From contig NZ_CH724131.1 in NCBI RefSeq assembly GCF_000152725.1, forward strand, positions 1,572,952 to 1,636,951: DNA of 64,000 nt, in the 5' to 3' direction. Source of the stretch: Pseudooceanicola batsensis HTCC2597 (lineage in GTDB: Bacteria; Pseudomonadota; Alphaproteobacteria; Rhodobacterales; Rhodobacteraceae). The position numbers and the translations under genes are program-made. Position 1 is the stretch's first letter. Each line of letters begins with the position of its first letter. Shown here one piece after another: positions 33,676-43,325 of the stretch. The notes under the pieces were generated by a model. The model was not told where the DNA came from and made no database searches. It saw only the letters and a list, made by a program, of their open reading frames with translations.

Positions 33676-34542
33676 ATGAGAAAACAGACCGCCATGAACC
33701 GCGACTGGATTGCCACCGCCCGCACCCTCTCCGAGGCGCTGCCCTACCTTCAGCGCTACGAGGGCGCGATCGTCGTCGTGAAATTCGGCGGCCATGCCAT
33801 GGGCGACGACGAGGCGATGGAGGTCTTTGCCCGCGACATCGTCCTGATGCGGCAGGTCGGGGTGAACCCGGTGATCGTCCACGGCGGCGGCCCGATGATC
33901 AACGAGATGCTCGAGCGCCTCGAGATCAAGTCGGACTTCGTGAACGGCAAGCGCGTGACCGATCAGGCCACGGTCGAGGTGGTCGAGATGGTCCTCTCGG
34001 GCCGCGTGAACAAGCGGATCGTCCAGGCGATCAACGACATGGGCGGCAAGGGCGTCGGCCTTTCGGGCAAGGACGCCCGGCTGATGATCTGCGAACCCGA
34101 CGATCCCGAGCTGGGCCTCGTCGGCACGCCGGTGGAGATCGACACCCATATCCTTCATGCGATGTTCAAGGCCGACATCATTCCGGTGATCGCCCCCCTC
34201 GGCATGGGCCGCGACGGCGAGACCTACAACATCAACGGCGACACGGCCGCGGGCGCCGTGGCGGGTGCCCTCCGCGCCGACCGCCTGTTGCTGCTGACGG
34301 ATGTGGCCGGCGTCAAGAACGCCGATGGCGAGGTGGTGACGGAACTGCGCGCCGCCCAGATCCGCCAGATGACCAGCGACGGCGTGATCGCGGGCGGCAT
34401 GATCCCCAAAACCGAGACCGCGCTCGACGCCATCGAACGCGGCGTCCGGGCGGTGGTGATCCTGGACGGCCGCGCGCCCAATGCGACCCTGCTCGAGCTT
34501 TTCACCGAACACGGGGCCGGGTCGCTCATCCGCGCGGACTGA
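33676..34542 (+). CDS. argB: N-acetylglutamate kinase
   Basis: A 288-residue amino acid kinase that phosphorylates N-acetylglutamate in arginine synthesis. Motifs are [13 protein letters not shown] near residue 35, [14 protein letters not shown] (acetylglutamate site) and the late [12 protein letters not shown]. Two starts are possible: ATG 33676, with a GAAAGAG site before it, and ATG 33694 (MNRDWIAT), which matches the usual N-terminus. I prefer the first because of its ribosome site. The next gene begins 3 bases after its stop. Confidence 0.95.
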   Translation: MRKQTAMNRDWIATARTLSEALPYLQRYEGAIVVVKFGGHAMGDDEAMEVFARDIVLMRQVGVNPVIVHGGGPMINEMLERLEIKSDFVNGKRVTDQATVEVVEMVLSGRVNKRIVQAINDMGGKGVGLSGKDARLMICEPDDPELGLVGTPVEIDTHILHAMFKADIIPVIAPLGMGRDGETYNINGDTAAGAVAGALRADRLLLLTDVAGVKNADGEVVTELRAAQIRQMTSDGVIAGGMIPKTETALDAIERGVRAVVILDGRAPNATLLELFTEHGAGSLIRAD

Positions 34543-34545
34543 GCG

Positions 34546-35205
34546 ATGGCGACGCTGGAGGCCCTCGCCCGTGAGGCCCGGCGCCGCCACCTCGCCATTG
34601 CCGCCGGCCTTCCCGATCATCTTTGCGCCACACGCGACGACCTGCCGGAGGGAACCCGGACGCTGCTGTTGCTGTCGCCGGACGAACCCGCCTTCTGGCC
34701 CGCCTTCGCGCGGTCCGAGGAATGCCGCGACAGGCGTCCCGATCCGATGGATCGCTGGTCGCGGCGCGTGATCGGCGACTGGGCCAACGATCTGGGGGCC
34801 ACCGCCCTTTTCCCGTTTGGCGGCCCCCCGTTCCGGCCGTTCATACAATGGGCCCTCGCTTCGGGCCATGTTCACGCCTCGCCGGTCGGAATGCTGGTCC
34901 ACCCGACAGCGGGTCTCTACCTGTCTTTCCGGGGCGCCCTCGCCCTGACCGACGCGATCAACCTGCCCCCGCCGCAGACCTCCCCCTGCGAGGGCTGCGC
35001 CACGCGCCCCTGCCTGAGCACCTGTCCGGTAACTGCCCTGAAGCCTTCGGGCTACGATGTGGACGCCTGCAAGAGGTTCTTGCGCTCCGAGGCCGGAAAG
35101 GACTGCATGTCAACGGGATGCCGGGCAAGACGGGCTTGCCCTTGCGGCAAGTCGCATGGCAGGATCGCCGCGCACTCCGCCTACCACATGCAGCAGTTCC
35201 TTTGA
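34546..35205 (+). CDS. Ferredoxin-like 4Fe-4S protein
   Basis: A 219-residue protein whose C-terminal half carries an iron-sulfur motif, CEGCATRPCLSTCP, followed by CKRFL, then CMSTGCRARRACPCG, giving enough cysteines for one or two clusters. The N-terminal half (LLLLSPDEPAFWPAF, FPFGGPPFRPFIQWA) resembles the corrinoid-binding-like region of QueG and related proteins but is shorter. It is conserved next to argB in related genomes as I recall; the function is unknown. It is separated from argB by 3 bases and followed by sixA 13 bases later. Confidence 0.8.
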   Translation: MATLEALAREARRRHLAIAAGLPDHLCATRDDLPEGTRTLLLLSPDEPAFWPAFARSEECRDRRPDPMDRWSRRVIGDWANDLGATALFPFGGPPFRPFIQWALASGHVHASPVGMLVHPTAGLYLSFRGALALTDAINLPPPQTSPCEGCATRPCLSTCPVTALKPSGYDVDACKRFLRSEAGKDCMSTGCRARRACPCGKSHGRIAAHSAYHMQQFL

Positions 35206-35218
35206 TCGGTCTCCCCAC

Positions 35219-35725
35219 ATGGTAAAACGTCTCGTGCTGCTTCGGCATGCAAAATCAAGCTGGGCGACCCCCGGCATGGCCGATCACGACCGGCCGCTGA
35301 ACAAGCGCGGGCGCACCTCTGCCAAGGCGATCGGCAACTGGCTGAAGACCCTCGAGATCGTGCCGGACGTGATCCTGTGCTCCGACGCCGTGCGCACGGT
35401 CGAAACCCATGCCCGGCTCGGGATCGAGGGCGAGTTGCGGCTGCGTCGCGATCTCTACCTGGCCGAGGCGGATGCGATCCTCGAGATCATGCAGCAGGCC
35501 GAGGGCGCCTGCGCGATGATCATCGGCCACAACCCGGGGATTGGGGAATTCGCCCGGCGCATCGTGGCCAACCCGCCGCCGCACGGGCGGTTCGAAGACT
35601 TTCCGACCGCGGCCACCCTGATCGTCGACATGCCCGCGGATGACTGGAAAGCGGGGCATTTCGGCACCTCGCGGGTGGTGAACTTCATCACCCCGGGCGA
35701 ACTGACCGGTCCTGAAAAAGACTGA
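35219..35725 (+). CDS. SixA-like histidine phosphatase
   Basis: A 168-residue phosphatase of the histidine acid phosphatase/phosphoglycerate mutase superfamily. The catalytic motif is LLRHAKSSW (RHG-type with Ala), with LCSDAVRTVETH and a second histidine in IIGHNPGIGEFAR. SixA removes phosphate from phosphohistidine proteins in E. coli; the substrate here is unknown. It is the last gene of the argB group and converges on bztD. Confidence 0.9.
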   Translation: MVKRLVLLRHAKSSWATPGMADHDRPLNKRGRTSAKAIGNWLKTLEIVPDVILCSDAVRTVETHARLGIEGELRLRRDLYLAEADAILEIMQQAEGACAMIIGHNPGIGEFARRIVANPPPHGRFEDFPTAATLIVDMPADDWKAGHFGTSRVVNFITPGELTGPEKD

Positions 35726-35748
35726 GGGCGGCCCCGGCCGGACCGCCC
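35726..35748. terminator. Hairpin between the convergent sixA-like and bztD genes
   Basis: Stem GGGCGG/CCGCCC with an inner self-complementary CCGGCCGG. It begins at the base after the sixA-like stop and lies 22 bases from the bztD stop. It may end transcription from both sides; there is no uridine run. Confidence 0.4.
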
Positions 35749-35769
35749 CCTGCACCCTCCCGATCCGGT

Positions 35770-36564
35770 TCAGTGCCCCAGGATCTGGCTCAGGAACAGC
35801 TTGGTCCGGTCCGATTGCGGGTTATTGAAGAAGGCCTCGGGTTCGTTCTGTTCGACGATCTGGCCCTGATCCATGAAGATCACGCGGTTCGCGACCTGCC
35901 GGGCGAATCCCATCTCGTGCGTCACGCAGAGCATCGTCATCCCCTCCTGCGCGAGCTCGATCATGGTGTCCAGCACCTCCTTGATCATCTCGGGATCGAG
36001 CGCCGATGTCGGTTCGTCGAACAGCATGATCCGCGGCCGCATGCACAGCGACCGGGCAATGGCCACACGCTGCTGCTGGCCGCCCGAAAGCTGGCCGGGG
36101 TACTTGTTGGCCTGTTCGGGGATCTTCACCTTCTCGAGGAAATGCATCGCGGTTTCCTCGGCCTCCTTCTTGGGGGTCTTGCGGACCCAGATCGGCGCGA
36201 GGGTGCAGTTCTCGAGGATCGTCAGATGCGGAAAGAGGTTGAAGTGCTGGAAGCACATCCCGACCTCGGAGCGGATCTTGTCGATGTTCTTCAGATCCGA
36301 CGACAGCACCGTCCCGTCGACCGTGATCGAGCCCTTCTGATGCTCTTCCAGCGCGTTGATGCACCGGATCAGCGTGGACTTGCCGGACCCCGAGGGCCCG
36401 CAGATCACGATCCTCTCGCCGCGATGGACCGTCAGGTCGATGTCGCGCAGGACGTGAAACGTCCCGTACCACTTGTTCATGTTGACGATTTCGATGGCGA
36501 CCTCGTCCGAGACCTGCATCTGGTCGGTTCGCCCGGAGGTCATTTCGGTTGCGGTATCGGTCAT
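35770..36564 (-). CDS. bztD: Glutamate/glutamine/aspartate/asparagine ABC transporter, ATP-binding protein
   Basis: A 264-residue ATPase of the polar amino acid uptake family. Walker A is [10 protein letters not shown], the signature is [15 protein letters not shown], Walker B is [12 protein letters not shown], and the switch His is in [10 protein letters not shown]. The N-terminal extension of about 22 residues before [13 protein letters not shown] is usual for BztD/AapP. It is the last gene of bztABCD, 14 bases after bztC. Confidence 0.95.
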   Translation of the reverse strand: MTDTATEMTSGRTDQMQVSDEVAIEIVNMNKWYGTFHVLRDIDLTVHRGERIVICGPSGSGKSTLIRCINALEEHQKGSITVDGTVLSSDLKNIDKIRSEVGMCFQHFNLFPHLTILENCTLAPIWVRKTPKKEAEETAMHFLEKVKIPEQANKYPGQLSGGQQQRVAIARSLCMRPRIMLFDEPTSALDPEMIKEVLDTMIELAQEGMTMLCVTHEMGFARQVANRVIFMDQGQIVEQNEPEAFFNNPQSDRTKLFLSQILGH

Positions 36565-36578
36565 GACCGTCCCTTTCC

Positions 36579-37883
36579 TTAGCGCTTGTGGCCGGTGTCG
36601 AGCTGCCGCTCGAGCCACTGGGAATATTGAGAGATGTTGTAGCAGACGATGAAGAACAGCAGGGCGGCGAAGATGAACAGTTCCCAGTAGACGCCGTTCC
36701 AGTCCGTCGACGCCAGGATCGGGCCGCGAATCATGCCGACCATGTCGAACATCGAGATGACCGAGACCAGAGTGGTGTCCTTGAACAGGCCCACGGCCAC
36801 GTTGACGATCCCGGGGATCGAGATCTTCAGCGCCTGCGGCAGGATGATCAGCCGCATCGCCTGCGGATAGTCGAGGCCGAGGCTGTCCGCCGCCTCGTAC
36901 TGCCCCTTGGGCAGCGCGGCCAGCCCGCCGCGGATCACCTCGGCGATATAGGCCGAGGCGAACATGGTGATCATGATGATCACCCGCAGGATCAGGTCGA
37001 AATTCGATCCCGGCGGCAGGAAATAGGCCAGGACCACGTTCGCCACGAACAGCAGCGTGATCAGCGGCACGCCGCGGATGAACTCGATGAAGATCACGCA
37101 GATCCACTTGATCAGCGGCATCTGGCTGCGCCGGCCCAGGGCCAGCACGATCCCGATCGGCAGCGACAGCGAGATGCAGACCGTGCCGAGGATCAGGTTC
37201 AGCATGAAGCCGCCCATATCGCGCGAGGGGACCTCGGGCAGCGAGATCGGGATGATCCGTGACAGGTCGGGGATGACGAACCCCGTGACCCACCAGAACA
37301 GCGCGGCCGCCACGACGGCGCCGATCAGACCCATCGCAAAGCTCTGCCGCTCGAGCTGCTTGAAGGCATAGTAGCCGGCGACGATACCCAGCAATGCGAA
37401 GACGGGGACCCAGATCGACCCGCCCCAGATCAGCCAGAAGCCGACGAAGGGATAGAGCGCGGTCAGGACAAGCAGCTGGCGCGGTAGTTTCGAGAACAGG
37501 ACCGGCGAGGCCGAGACCAGAAGCAGGACGAAGGCCAGCGTCGGCCGCCAATATTCCGTGCTGGGATACTTGAACCCGAACAGAAGCTGGTTCCACCGCT
37601 CGGCGATGACCGCGAAACAGGCGCCGCGCGCGCCGTCGAGGATCTCGCGGCATTCGCTCAGGCTGTCGGCGTTCCACACCCCGTTGAGGATCCAGGGCAG
37701 CGCCCAGACGGCCAGGTGATAGATGGCCAGCAGACCCAGCAGGGTCATGATCGCATTGGCGGTGGAGGAGAACAGGTTCTCCCTCACCCACCGGACCGCC
37801 CCCGCCTCGGTCGCCGGCGGCGGCGAGGGCGGGATCTGCGAACGCTGGACGTAGCCGACGGATTGCGCATGTGTATCGGACAT
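36579..37883 (-). CDS. bztC: Glutamate/glutamine/aspartate/asparagine ABC transporter, permease BztC
   Basis: A 434-residue membrane permease. The C-terminal third is the typical amino acid transporter core with the EAA loop in [20 protein letters not shown], and [19 protein letters not shown] just before it. The N-terminal half holds extra helices and a periplasmic loop, as in BztB/BztC and AapM. BztB and BztC form the heterodimeric channel. The gene ends 14 bases before bztD and starts just after bztB (one base between stop and ATG). Confidence 0.95.
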   Translation of the reverse strand: MSDTHAQSVGYVQRSQIPPSPPPATEAGAVRWVRENLFSSTANAIMTLLGLLAIYHLAVWALPWILNGVWNADSLSECREILDGARGACFAVIAERWNQLLFGFKYPSTEYWRPTLAFVLLLVSASPVLFSKLPRQLLVLTALYPFVGFWLIWGGSIWVPVFALLGIVAGYYAFKQLERQSFAMGLIGAVVAAALFWWVTGFVIPDLSRIIPISLPEVPSRDMGGFMLNLILGTVCISLSLPIGIVLALGRRSQMPLIKWICVIFIEFIRGVPLITLLFVANVVLAYFLPPGSNFDLILRVIIMITMFASAYIAEVIRGGLAALPKGQYEAADSLGLDYPQAMRLIILPQALKISIPGIVNVAVGLFKDTTLVSVISMFDMVGMIRGPILASTDWNGVYWELFIFAALLFFIVCYNISQYSQWLERQLDTGHKR

Positions 37884-37884
37884 C

Positions 37885-39099
37885 TCAGCGCTCCTTCAGC
37901 TGCATGCGGGCGTTGTAGACGTTCATCACCGCCGAGATGCTCAGCGAGATGGTCAGGTAGAACAGCATGAGCAGCAGGACGCTTTCGATGGCCCGGCCGG
38001 TCTGGTTCAGCGTGATCCCCCCCAGCGTGCCGGTCAGGTCCATGTAGCCCACGGCAATCGCGAGAGAGCTGTTCTTGGTCAGGTTCAGATACTGCGAGAT
38101 CACCGGCGGGATGACGATCCTCAGCGCCTGCGGCAGCACGACGAGGTTCATGATCCGTCCGGGCCGCAGCCCCAGCGAAGCCGCCGCCTCGGTCTGCCCG
38201 TGGCTGACCGCCTGGATGCCGGCCCGCACGTTCTCGGCGATGAAGGCCCCGGTATAGATCGCCAGCGCGAACCACAGCGCGATGAGCGAGCCGCGGATCT
38301 GCGTGCCGCCCTGGAAGTTGAACCCGCGCAGCGCCGGCAGGTCGAGCGAGATCGGCTGCCCAAGGATGAAGAAGACGAGCAGTGTCGGAACGAACAGGAT
38401 CAGCAGCGAGGGCCAGCCGCGCGGCAGCAGCTTGCCGGTATCGTAGAGCAGCCGGGTCGTGTAGCGGCGATAGGCGAAGACGCCGATGACCGAGGCAATA
38501 AAGACGCCGACGACGATGGCCGATCCCGGCTCCCAGATCGGGCGGGGAATGTAGATGCCGCGATTGGTGAAGGCGAAGGCGCCGAACAGCATGGAGCTGT
38601 CCGGATCGTCCCCCCGGAAGGCGCTCGGCGGCGGCAGGGCGGCGGTCATCACGAAGAAGATGATGAGGATCCAGATCAGCACCGGCACGTTCCGGAACGC
38701 CTCGACGTAGACCATCATCAGCTTGCGGATGATCCAGTTGTTCGACAGGCGCAGAACCCCCGCCACGACGCCGAGGATGGTGGCGGTGATACAGCCCAGG
38801 AAGGCGACGATCAGCGTGTTCAGCACGCCGACGAAGGTGGCCCTGAGGTGGCTGGACTGGCTGTCGTAGGGGATCGGACGCTGGTTGATGTCGTAGCCCG
38901 AGGGCTCGCCCAGGAACTCGAACGAGATGTCCTGACCCAGCAGCGCCAGGTTGCGCATCAGGTTCCAGCCGAGAAAGCCGATGGCGGCCGCCAGCAGGAT
39001 CAGCGCGACGACCTGGAAGGTGATGGACCGGTATCGCGTGTCGTTCACCAGCATGGATAGCTGGAACGACTCCGACGGCGGATCGGAATATGTGGTCAT
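37885..39099 (-). CDS. bztB: Glutamate/glutamine/aspartate/asparagine ABC transporter, permease BztB
   Basis: A 404-residue permease, partner of BztC. The core has VLNTLIVAFLGCITATILGV with VEAFRNVPVLIWI, and the EAA loop region is EAAASLGLRPGRIMNLVVLPQ. A large periplasmic insertion splits the core, as in AapQ/BztB. It lies downstream of bztA across 128 bases that contain a strong hairpin, which should reduce permease expression relative to the binding protein. Confidence 0.95.
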   Translation of the reverse strand: MTTYSDPPSESFQLSMLVNDTRYRSITFQVVALILLAAAIGFLGWNLMRNLALLGQDISFEFLGEPSGYDINQRPIPYDSQSSHLRATFVGVLNTLIVAFLGCITATILGVVAGVLRLSNNWIIRKLMMVYVEAFRNVPVLIWILIIFFVMTAALPPPSAFRGDDPDSSMLFGAFAFTNRGIYIPRPIWEPGSAIVVGVFIASVIGVFAYRRYTTRLLYDTGKLLPRGWPSLLILFVPTLLVFFILGQPISLDLPALRGFNFQGGTQIRGSLIALWFALAIYTGAFIAENVRAGIQAVSHGQTEAAASLGLRPGRIMNLVVLPQALRIVIPPVISQYLNLTKNSSLAIAVGYMDLTGTLGGITLNQTGRAIESVLLLMLFYLTISLSISAVMNVYNARMQLKER

Positions 39100-39188
39100 T
39101 TGTGTTCCCCGTTGTCCGGCCTGTTGTTGTATGCGTCTACGCGCTTTGGCCGGTCATCTGGCGCCCGATCTGCACGGACGCGGAGGCA

Positions 39189-39218
39189 GGAAGGGCGCGG
39201 TCCGTGCCGCGCCCTTCC
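39189..39218 (-). terminator. Stem-loop between bztA and bztB
   Basis: A perfect 12-bp stem (GGAAGGGCGCGG / CCGCGCCCTTCC) with a six-base loop, 10 bases after the bztA stop. There is no uridine run, so it more likely protects the bztA mRNA 3' end or causes partial termination than full termination. Confidence 0.65.
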
Positions 39219-39227
39219 CTTTGATCC

Positions 39228-40247
39228 TTAGCGGAACGGCGGTGCGTAAAGCAGGCCGCCATCGGTCCACTGCGCGTTCAGGCCGCGCGCCAGGCCGATC
39301 GGGGTGGATTCGCCGATGTTGGCTTCGAACACCTCACCATAGTTGCCGACCTGCATGATGATGTTCTTCGCCCAGTCGGCTTCCAGGCCCAGCATCTCGC
39401 CCAGGTTGCCTTCGGTACCCAGCAGGCGGTTGATCTCGGGATTGTCGGTCGTGGACGAGGACATTTCCTCGACGTTGGCCGAGGTCACGCCCAGCTCTTC
39501 CGCCGCGATCATCGCGTTCAGCGACCAGCGGACCACGTCGCCCCATTCGCTGTCGCCATGACGCACGAGCGGGCCGAGCGGCTCTTTCGAGATGATTTCC
39601 GGCAGGATCACGTGATCCGTCGGGGTCTCGAAGGTCGCACGGGTGGCGGCCAGGCCCGAGGCGTCCGTGGTGTACACGTCGCAGGCACCGGCCAGGTACT
39701 GCTGCTGCGCTTCGGCGTTGGTTTCGATCGGCACCGGCTCATAGCTGATGTTGTTCACGCGGAAGAAGTCCGCGAGGTTCAGCTCGGTCGTGGTGCCGGT
39801 CTGGATGCAGACGGTCGCGCCGTCCAGTTCCTTGGCCGAGGAAACGCCAAGCGCCTTGGGCGTGATGAAGCCCTGGCCGTCGTAGTAGTTGACGCCGATG
39901 AAGGTGAACTTCAGGTCCGCGTCACGCGACAGGGTCCAAGTCGTGTTCCGGGCCAGCATGTCGATCTCGCCCGAGGCGAGCGCGGTGAAGCGGGTCTTGC
40001 CCGTGGTCGGAACGAATTCGACCGCATTCGGATCGCCGAGCACGGCGGTCGCGACGGCACGGCAGACGGCCACGTCGAAGCCCTCCCATTCGCCGTTCGC
40101 ATTGGGCGCCGAGAAACCGGCGAGACCGGTGGAAACGCCGCAGTTCAGCGTGCCACGCGCCTTGACGTCGTCGAGCGTTGCGGCAGCGGCCGCGCCCGCG
40201 GCAAGACCGGCAACGGTCAGAGCGCCGAGAAATACGGATTTTTTCAT
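39228..40247 (-). CDS. bztA: Glutamate/glutamine/aspartate/asparagine ABC transporter, substrate-binding protein
   Basis: A 339-residue periplasmic binding protein. The signal peptide spans residues 1-22 (MKKSVFLGALTVAGLAAG then AAAA). The domain begins GTLNCGVSTGLAGFSAPNANGEWEG in the usual way; DVAVCRAVATAVLGD and RNTTWTLSRD are typical of the family. In Rhodobacter capsulatus the bztABCD system takes up acidic amino acids and their amides, which is the basis for the substrate call. It is the first gene of the operon, with a hairpin in its leader. Confidence 0.95.
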   Translation of the reverse strand: MKKSVFLGALTVAGLAAGAAAAATLDDVKARGTLNCGVSTGLAGFSAPNANGEWEGFDVAVCRAVATAVLGDPNAVEFVPTTGKTRFTALASGEIDMLARNTTWTLSRDADLKFTFIGVNYYDGQGFITPKALGVSSAKELDGATVCIQTGTTTELNLADFFRVNNISYEPVPIETNAEAQQQYLAGACDVYTTDASGLAATRATFETPTDHVILPEIISKEPLGPLVRHGDSEWGDVVRWSLNAMIAAEELGVTSANVEEMSSSTTDNPEINRLLGTEGNLGEMLGLEADWAKNIIMQVGNYGEVFEANIGESTPIGLARGLNAQWTDGGLLYAPPFR

Positions 40248-40292
40248 GTTTACCTCTTCCTGTTACCCACCCCAAATCGCAGGTGGTTCGGT

Positions 40293-40310
40293 CGGGTCCG
40301 GACGGACCCG
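40293..40310. promoter_or_regulatory. Inverted repeat in the bztA leader
   Basis: CGGGTCCG-GA-CGGACCCG, a perfect 8-bp-arm inverted repeat 46 bases upstream of the bztA ATG. It could be a leader hairpin or an operator. The remaining bases up to 40479 show no gene. Confidence 0.4.
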
Positions 40311-40479
40311 GAGCGATACTGTTGGGTCACATCCCGCCAGCATGGCAGGAGTGTGGAGGGATTCATTCCAAGCGGTCAAGGGAAAGATCAGGGAAATCAA
40401 TCGATCCCGTGCTGACTTCAGGTCAATCTGACCGCGCCGGGGCACTCGGGAAAGGTTCGGCCGGCCCCGGCCCTGCCCC

Positions 40480-41193
40480 TCAGGCTGCGGTCACTGAATC
40501 GAAGAAGCGTTTCGCTTGCAGGAATGAGGCGCGCTTGGCGGCCGCGGCCGCCGCTGCCTCGTCATCGATGCCCCATTGTTCGGCCTGCCAGTCCTCGTCG
40601 ATGCGGGACAGGTCCCAGATCTCCTCGACCGGCCGGACCTCCCGCGCCGCCGCGAACCCCAGAACAAGCGATCCGGTCAGCGAGACCAGGTCGTGAAAGG
40701 CCGCAAGCTGAAACGGCCCCAACGCATGGACCGCGGCGGACAGACGGTTCAGCGCCTCGGGGTTCTGCGGCTCGTGCATGACGCCCGCGCGCGGCATGAG
40801 CCGGGCCCCCAGGGCCTCCTCCGCCCAGTCCAGCAGGGGATCCCACCCCTCGGCCTGGCGCGCGACCAGCCCCGCGGGACTGTCGGCGCGGTAGCACAGC
40901 AGGTCGCTGTCGCCATAGGCGGCGAGCATCCCGGCCACCTCCGCATGCTGGAGCGCGACCTTGTCGATCGCGGCATTTGCGCCGCGCGTCGCGGGCATCG
41001 TGCGGGGATCGAGCACATCCTCTTGCGCCTCCCACTCCGCCGCGACCGCCTCGGCCAGCGCGCGTGTCGGCACCACGAGGGGCCGTTTCGCGGGTGTCCG
41101 GACCGGCCGCCCGTCGAGGGCGACGCCGAACCCGCCCTCGCTCTCGGTGACAGCGACGGTCTTCCAGAACCGCTTGGGGGCCCATTCGCTCAT
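40480..41193 (-). CDS. ATP12-type F1-ATPase assembly chaperone
   Basis: A 237-residue ATP12 family protein, shared by alphaproteobacteria and mitochondria, that chaperones the F1 alpha subunit. Family features are KRFWKTVAV, the VALDGRPVRTPAKRPL stretch, AAEWEAQEDVLDPRTMP, the LLCYRADSP segment and QAEGWDPLLDWAEE. It overlaps the upstream HAD hydrolase gene by 4 bp and is the last gene of crcB-rluC-HAD-atp12. No ATP synthase gene is in the window. Confidence 0.92.
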   Translation of the reverse strand: MSEWAPKRFWKTVAVTESEGGFGVALDGRPVRTPAKRPLVVPTRALAEAVAAEWEAQEDVLDPRTMPATRGANAAIDKVALQHAEVAGMLAAYGDSDLLCYRADSPAGLVARQAEGWDPLLDWAEEALGARLMPRAGVMHEPQNPEALNRLSAAVHALGPFQLAAFHDLVSLTGSLVLGFAAAREVRPVEEIWDLSRIDEDWQAEQWGIDDEAAAAAAAKRASFLQAKRFFDSVTAA

Positions 41194-41858
41194 GCCGATA
41201 CTCCGATTGCCCTGTCGACCGCCGCCGGCAGGTCCTGCGCCACCGCCACGATCTCGCGGGCCTGCGTCAACTGCTGCGGCGGGTGATAGCCCCAGCTCAC
41301 CCCGATGAATGCGATCCGGGCCGCCCCCGCCATCTCCATGTCGAAGGTCGTGTCGCCGATCATCACGGCCCGTTCGGGCGCGACACCGGTTTCGGCGAGC
41401 GCCGTCAGGATCATCGACGGATGCGGCTTGGAGGGGTGATCATCCGCGACCTGGACACTGTCGAAGACGTCGGTCCAGCCGTGATTGTCCATCAACGCCG
41501 TCAGCCCCCGCCGCGACTTGCCCGTGGCCACGGCCATCATCATGTCCGGTTCGGCCCTGATCTCGGCCAGCACTTCGGCCACGCCGGGGTAAAGCGGGCT
41601 CGACGCCGCACCGGCCTGCACCCGCAGGTCGTGATAGGCCTCCTTGTAGCGGGCGACCATCGCGTCGCGCTGCTCGGGCGGCACCTCCGGGGAGAGGCGG
41701 AACATCGCGCGATCCAGCGACAGCCCCACGATGGCCAGCACCGCCGCCCGGTCCGGCGGGGCCAGCCCCGCGAAATCGAAGGCCGCCGTCATCGAGGCGA
41801 CGATATCGCCCTGGCTGTCCACCAGCGTGCCGTCCACGTCGAAGATCACCAGACGCAT
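41190..41858 (-). CDS. HAD-superfamily hydrolase (phosphoglycolate-phosphatase-like)
   Basis: A 222-residue HAD phosphatase. Motif I is FDVDGTLVDS with the nucleophile Asp, motif II is the Thr of VATGKSRRG, motif III is the Lys of KPHPSM and motif IV is GDTTFDMEMA. The cap domain is of the small alpha-helical type (residues about 18-85). The substrate is unknown. It starts within the rluC stop (TGATG) and overlaps atp12. Confidence 0.92.
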   Translation of the reverse strand: MRLVIFDVDGTLVDSQGDIVASMTAAFDFAGLAPPDRAAVLAIVGLSLDRAMFRLSPEVPPEQRDAMVARYKEAYHDLRVQAGAASSPLYPGVAEVLAEIRAEPDMMMAVATGKSRRGLTALMDNHGWTDVFDSVQVADDHPSKPHPSMILTALAETGVAPERAVMIGDTTFDMEMAGAARIAFIGVSWGYHPPQQLTQAREIVAVAQDLPAAVDRAIGVSA

Positions 41859-42901
41859 CAGCGCAACTCCTCGAACGGATCGTCGGCGGCGATGTCCTCG
41901 GCCCAGCCCAGCGTGTCCCAGCTCTCGGCCATGTGGTCGGGCAGCGGCGCCGTCACGGTCACGGGCTTGCCGGTCACCGGATGTTCGAAGGTCATGGACC
42001 GCGCGTGCAGATGCAGCTTGCGCGAGATGATGCCCCCCAGCTGCGCCCCCCAGCCGTCGCCCAGGTTCTCCTGCCCGGATCCGCCGTACTTGCCGTCTCC
42101 GATGATCGGGTGGCCGATCTCGGCCAGGTGCGCGCGAAGCTGGTGCGTGCGCCCCGTCAGCGGCTCGAGCGCCACCCACGAGGCCCGGCTCGCCACGCGG
42201 TAGAGCGTCGCATAGAGCGTATGCGCCCGCTTGGCCCCCGGCGTTCCTTCGACCTCGGCGGGGTGCACTGCGATCATCTTCTCGCCCTCGCCGCCCTTGC
42301 CGTGGCCCGGCGCCTTGACCAGACCATAGCGGATCTCGCCCAGATAGGGCGTCGGGACACCTGCGACGAGCGCCCAGTAGATCTTGCGCGTCTGCTTGTG
42401 TCGCAGCGCGGCCGTCAGCCCCTGCGCCGCCACCCGTGTCCGCGCCAGCAGAAGAACGCCCGAGGTGTCCTTGTCGAGACGGTGCACCAGCCGCGGCTTT
42501 TCCGCGCCGGCCGGGACGAGCGCCTGCGACAGCCCGTCGACATGGCGGCTCTGCTTGCTGCCGCCCTGCGTCGGAAGCCCCGCCGGCTTGTTCAGCGCGA
42601 CGATGTGATCGTCGGACCACAGCACGCAATCCCGGATCAGACGGGCATCGGCCTCGGACACGGCGTCGCGCGGCGCCGGTTCGGGCGCGGCGCTTTCGGG
42701 CAGCGGCGGCACCCGCACCACCTGCCCCGCCTCGAGCCGGGTCGAGGATTTGACCCGCCCCTTGTCGACCCGCAGATCACCCTTGCGGCACATCTTCTCG
42801 ATCCGGCCCTGCGTGACCTGCGGGAACAACCGCCGCAGCCACCGGTCGAGGCGCTGGCCCGCATCCTCGGGCGCCACGGTGAGCATCTGAACGCCGCTCA
42901 T
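41858..42901 (-). CDS. rluC: 23S rRNA pseudouridine synthase, RluC/RluD family
   Basis: A 347-residue enzyme. The N-terminal S4 domain (about 9-70) contains GQRLDRWLRRLFPQVTQGRIEKMCR. The catalytic motif is HRLDKDTSGVLLLA with the essential Asp. RKIYWALVAG and GRTHQLRAHLAEIGHPIIGD are family motifs. RluC and RluD are close relatives; the S4 domain plus sequence favours RluC, which modifies U955, U2504 and U2580 in E. coli. The ATG at 42901 overlaps the crcB stop. Confidence 0.9.
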   Translation of the reverse strand: MSGVQMLTVAPEDAGQRLDRWLRRLFPQVTQGRIEKMCRKGDLRVDKGRVKSSTRLEAGQVVRVPPLPESAAPEPAPRDAVSEADARLIRDCVLWSDDHIVALNKPAGLPTQGGSKQSRHVDGLSQALVPAGAEKPRLVHRLDKDTSGVLLLARTRVAAQGLTAALRHKQTRKIYWALVAGVPTPYLGEIRYGLVKAPGHGKGGEGEKMIAVHPAEVEGTPGAKRAHTLYATLYRVASRASWVALEPLTGRTHQLRAHLAEIGHPIIGDGKYGGSGQENLGDGWGAQLGGIISRKLHLHARSMTFEHPVTGKPVTVTAPLPDHMAESWDTLGWAEDIAADDPFEELR

Positions 42902-43272
42902 GCCAGGGACCTCGCCAGCAGCAGCCCCGCCAGCAGCGCCCCGATCGACAGCGTGACCGAGGCCGCGACATATCCGATCGCAGCCCCCGTCGCCCCGCGC
43001 TCCCACAGGGTGACCGCATCGAGCGAAAAGGCCGAAAAGGTCGTGAAGCCCCCCAGCAGTCCCGTCATCAGCAGTGGCGCGAACCGGTTGGCCGACAGTT
43101 CCGCCAGCAATACGACGATCACGCCCATGGCGAAGCAACCGACAAGGTTCACGACCAGCGTGCCCCAGGGGAATCCCGCGCCCACGACGCGCAGGGCGGC
43201 GACGCCGGTGAGGTACCGGGCCGAAGCGCCGACCGCGCCGCCGAGGGCCACCTGAAAGAGGGTCTGGATCAT
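42898..43272 (-). CDS. crcB: Fluoride channel
   Basis: A 124-residue Fluc/CrcB fluoride exporter with four hydrophobic helices. The conserved blocks are GGAVGASARYL at the start, WGTLVVNLVGCFAMG (polar-track Asn), and GLLGGFTTFSAFSLD. It heads a four-gene overlapping operon. No fluoride riboswitch (crcB RNA motif) is recognised in the 140 bases upstream, which are filled by a structured intergenic element. Confidence 0.94.
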   Translation of the reverse strand: MIQTLFQVALGGAVGASARYLTGVAALRVVGAGFPWGTLVVNLVGCFAMGVIVVLLAELSANRFAPLLMTGLLGGFTTFSAFSLDAVTLWERGATGAAIGYVAASVTLSIGALLAGLLLARSLA

Positions 43273-43325
43273 GCGCGGGTCATGGCCCCAAGGGCGGACG
43301 GAGTCAATCCGATGGCGACCGCGGA

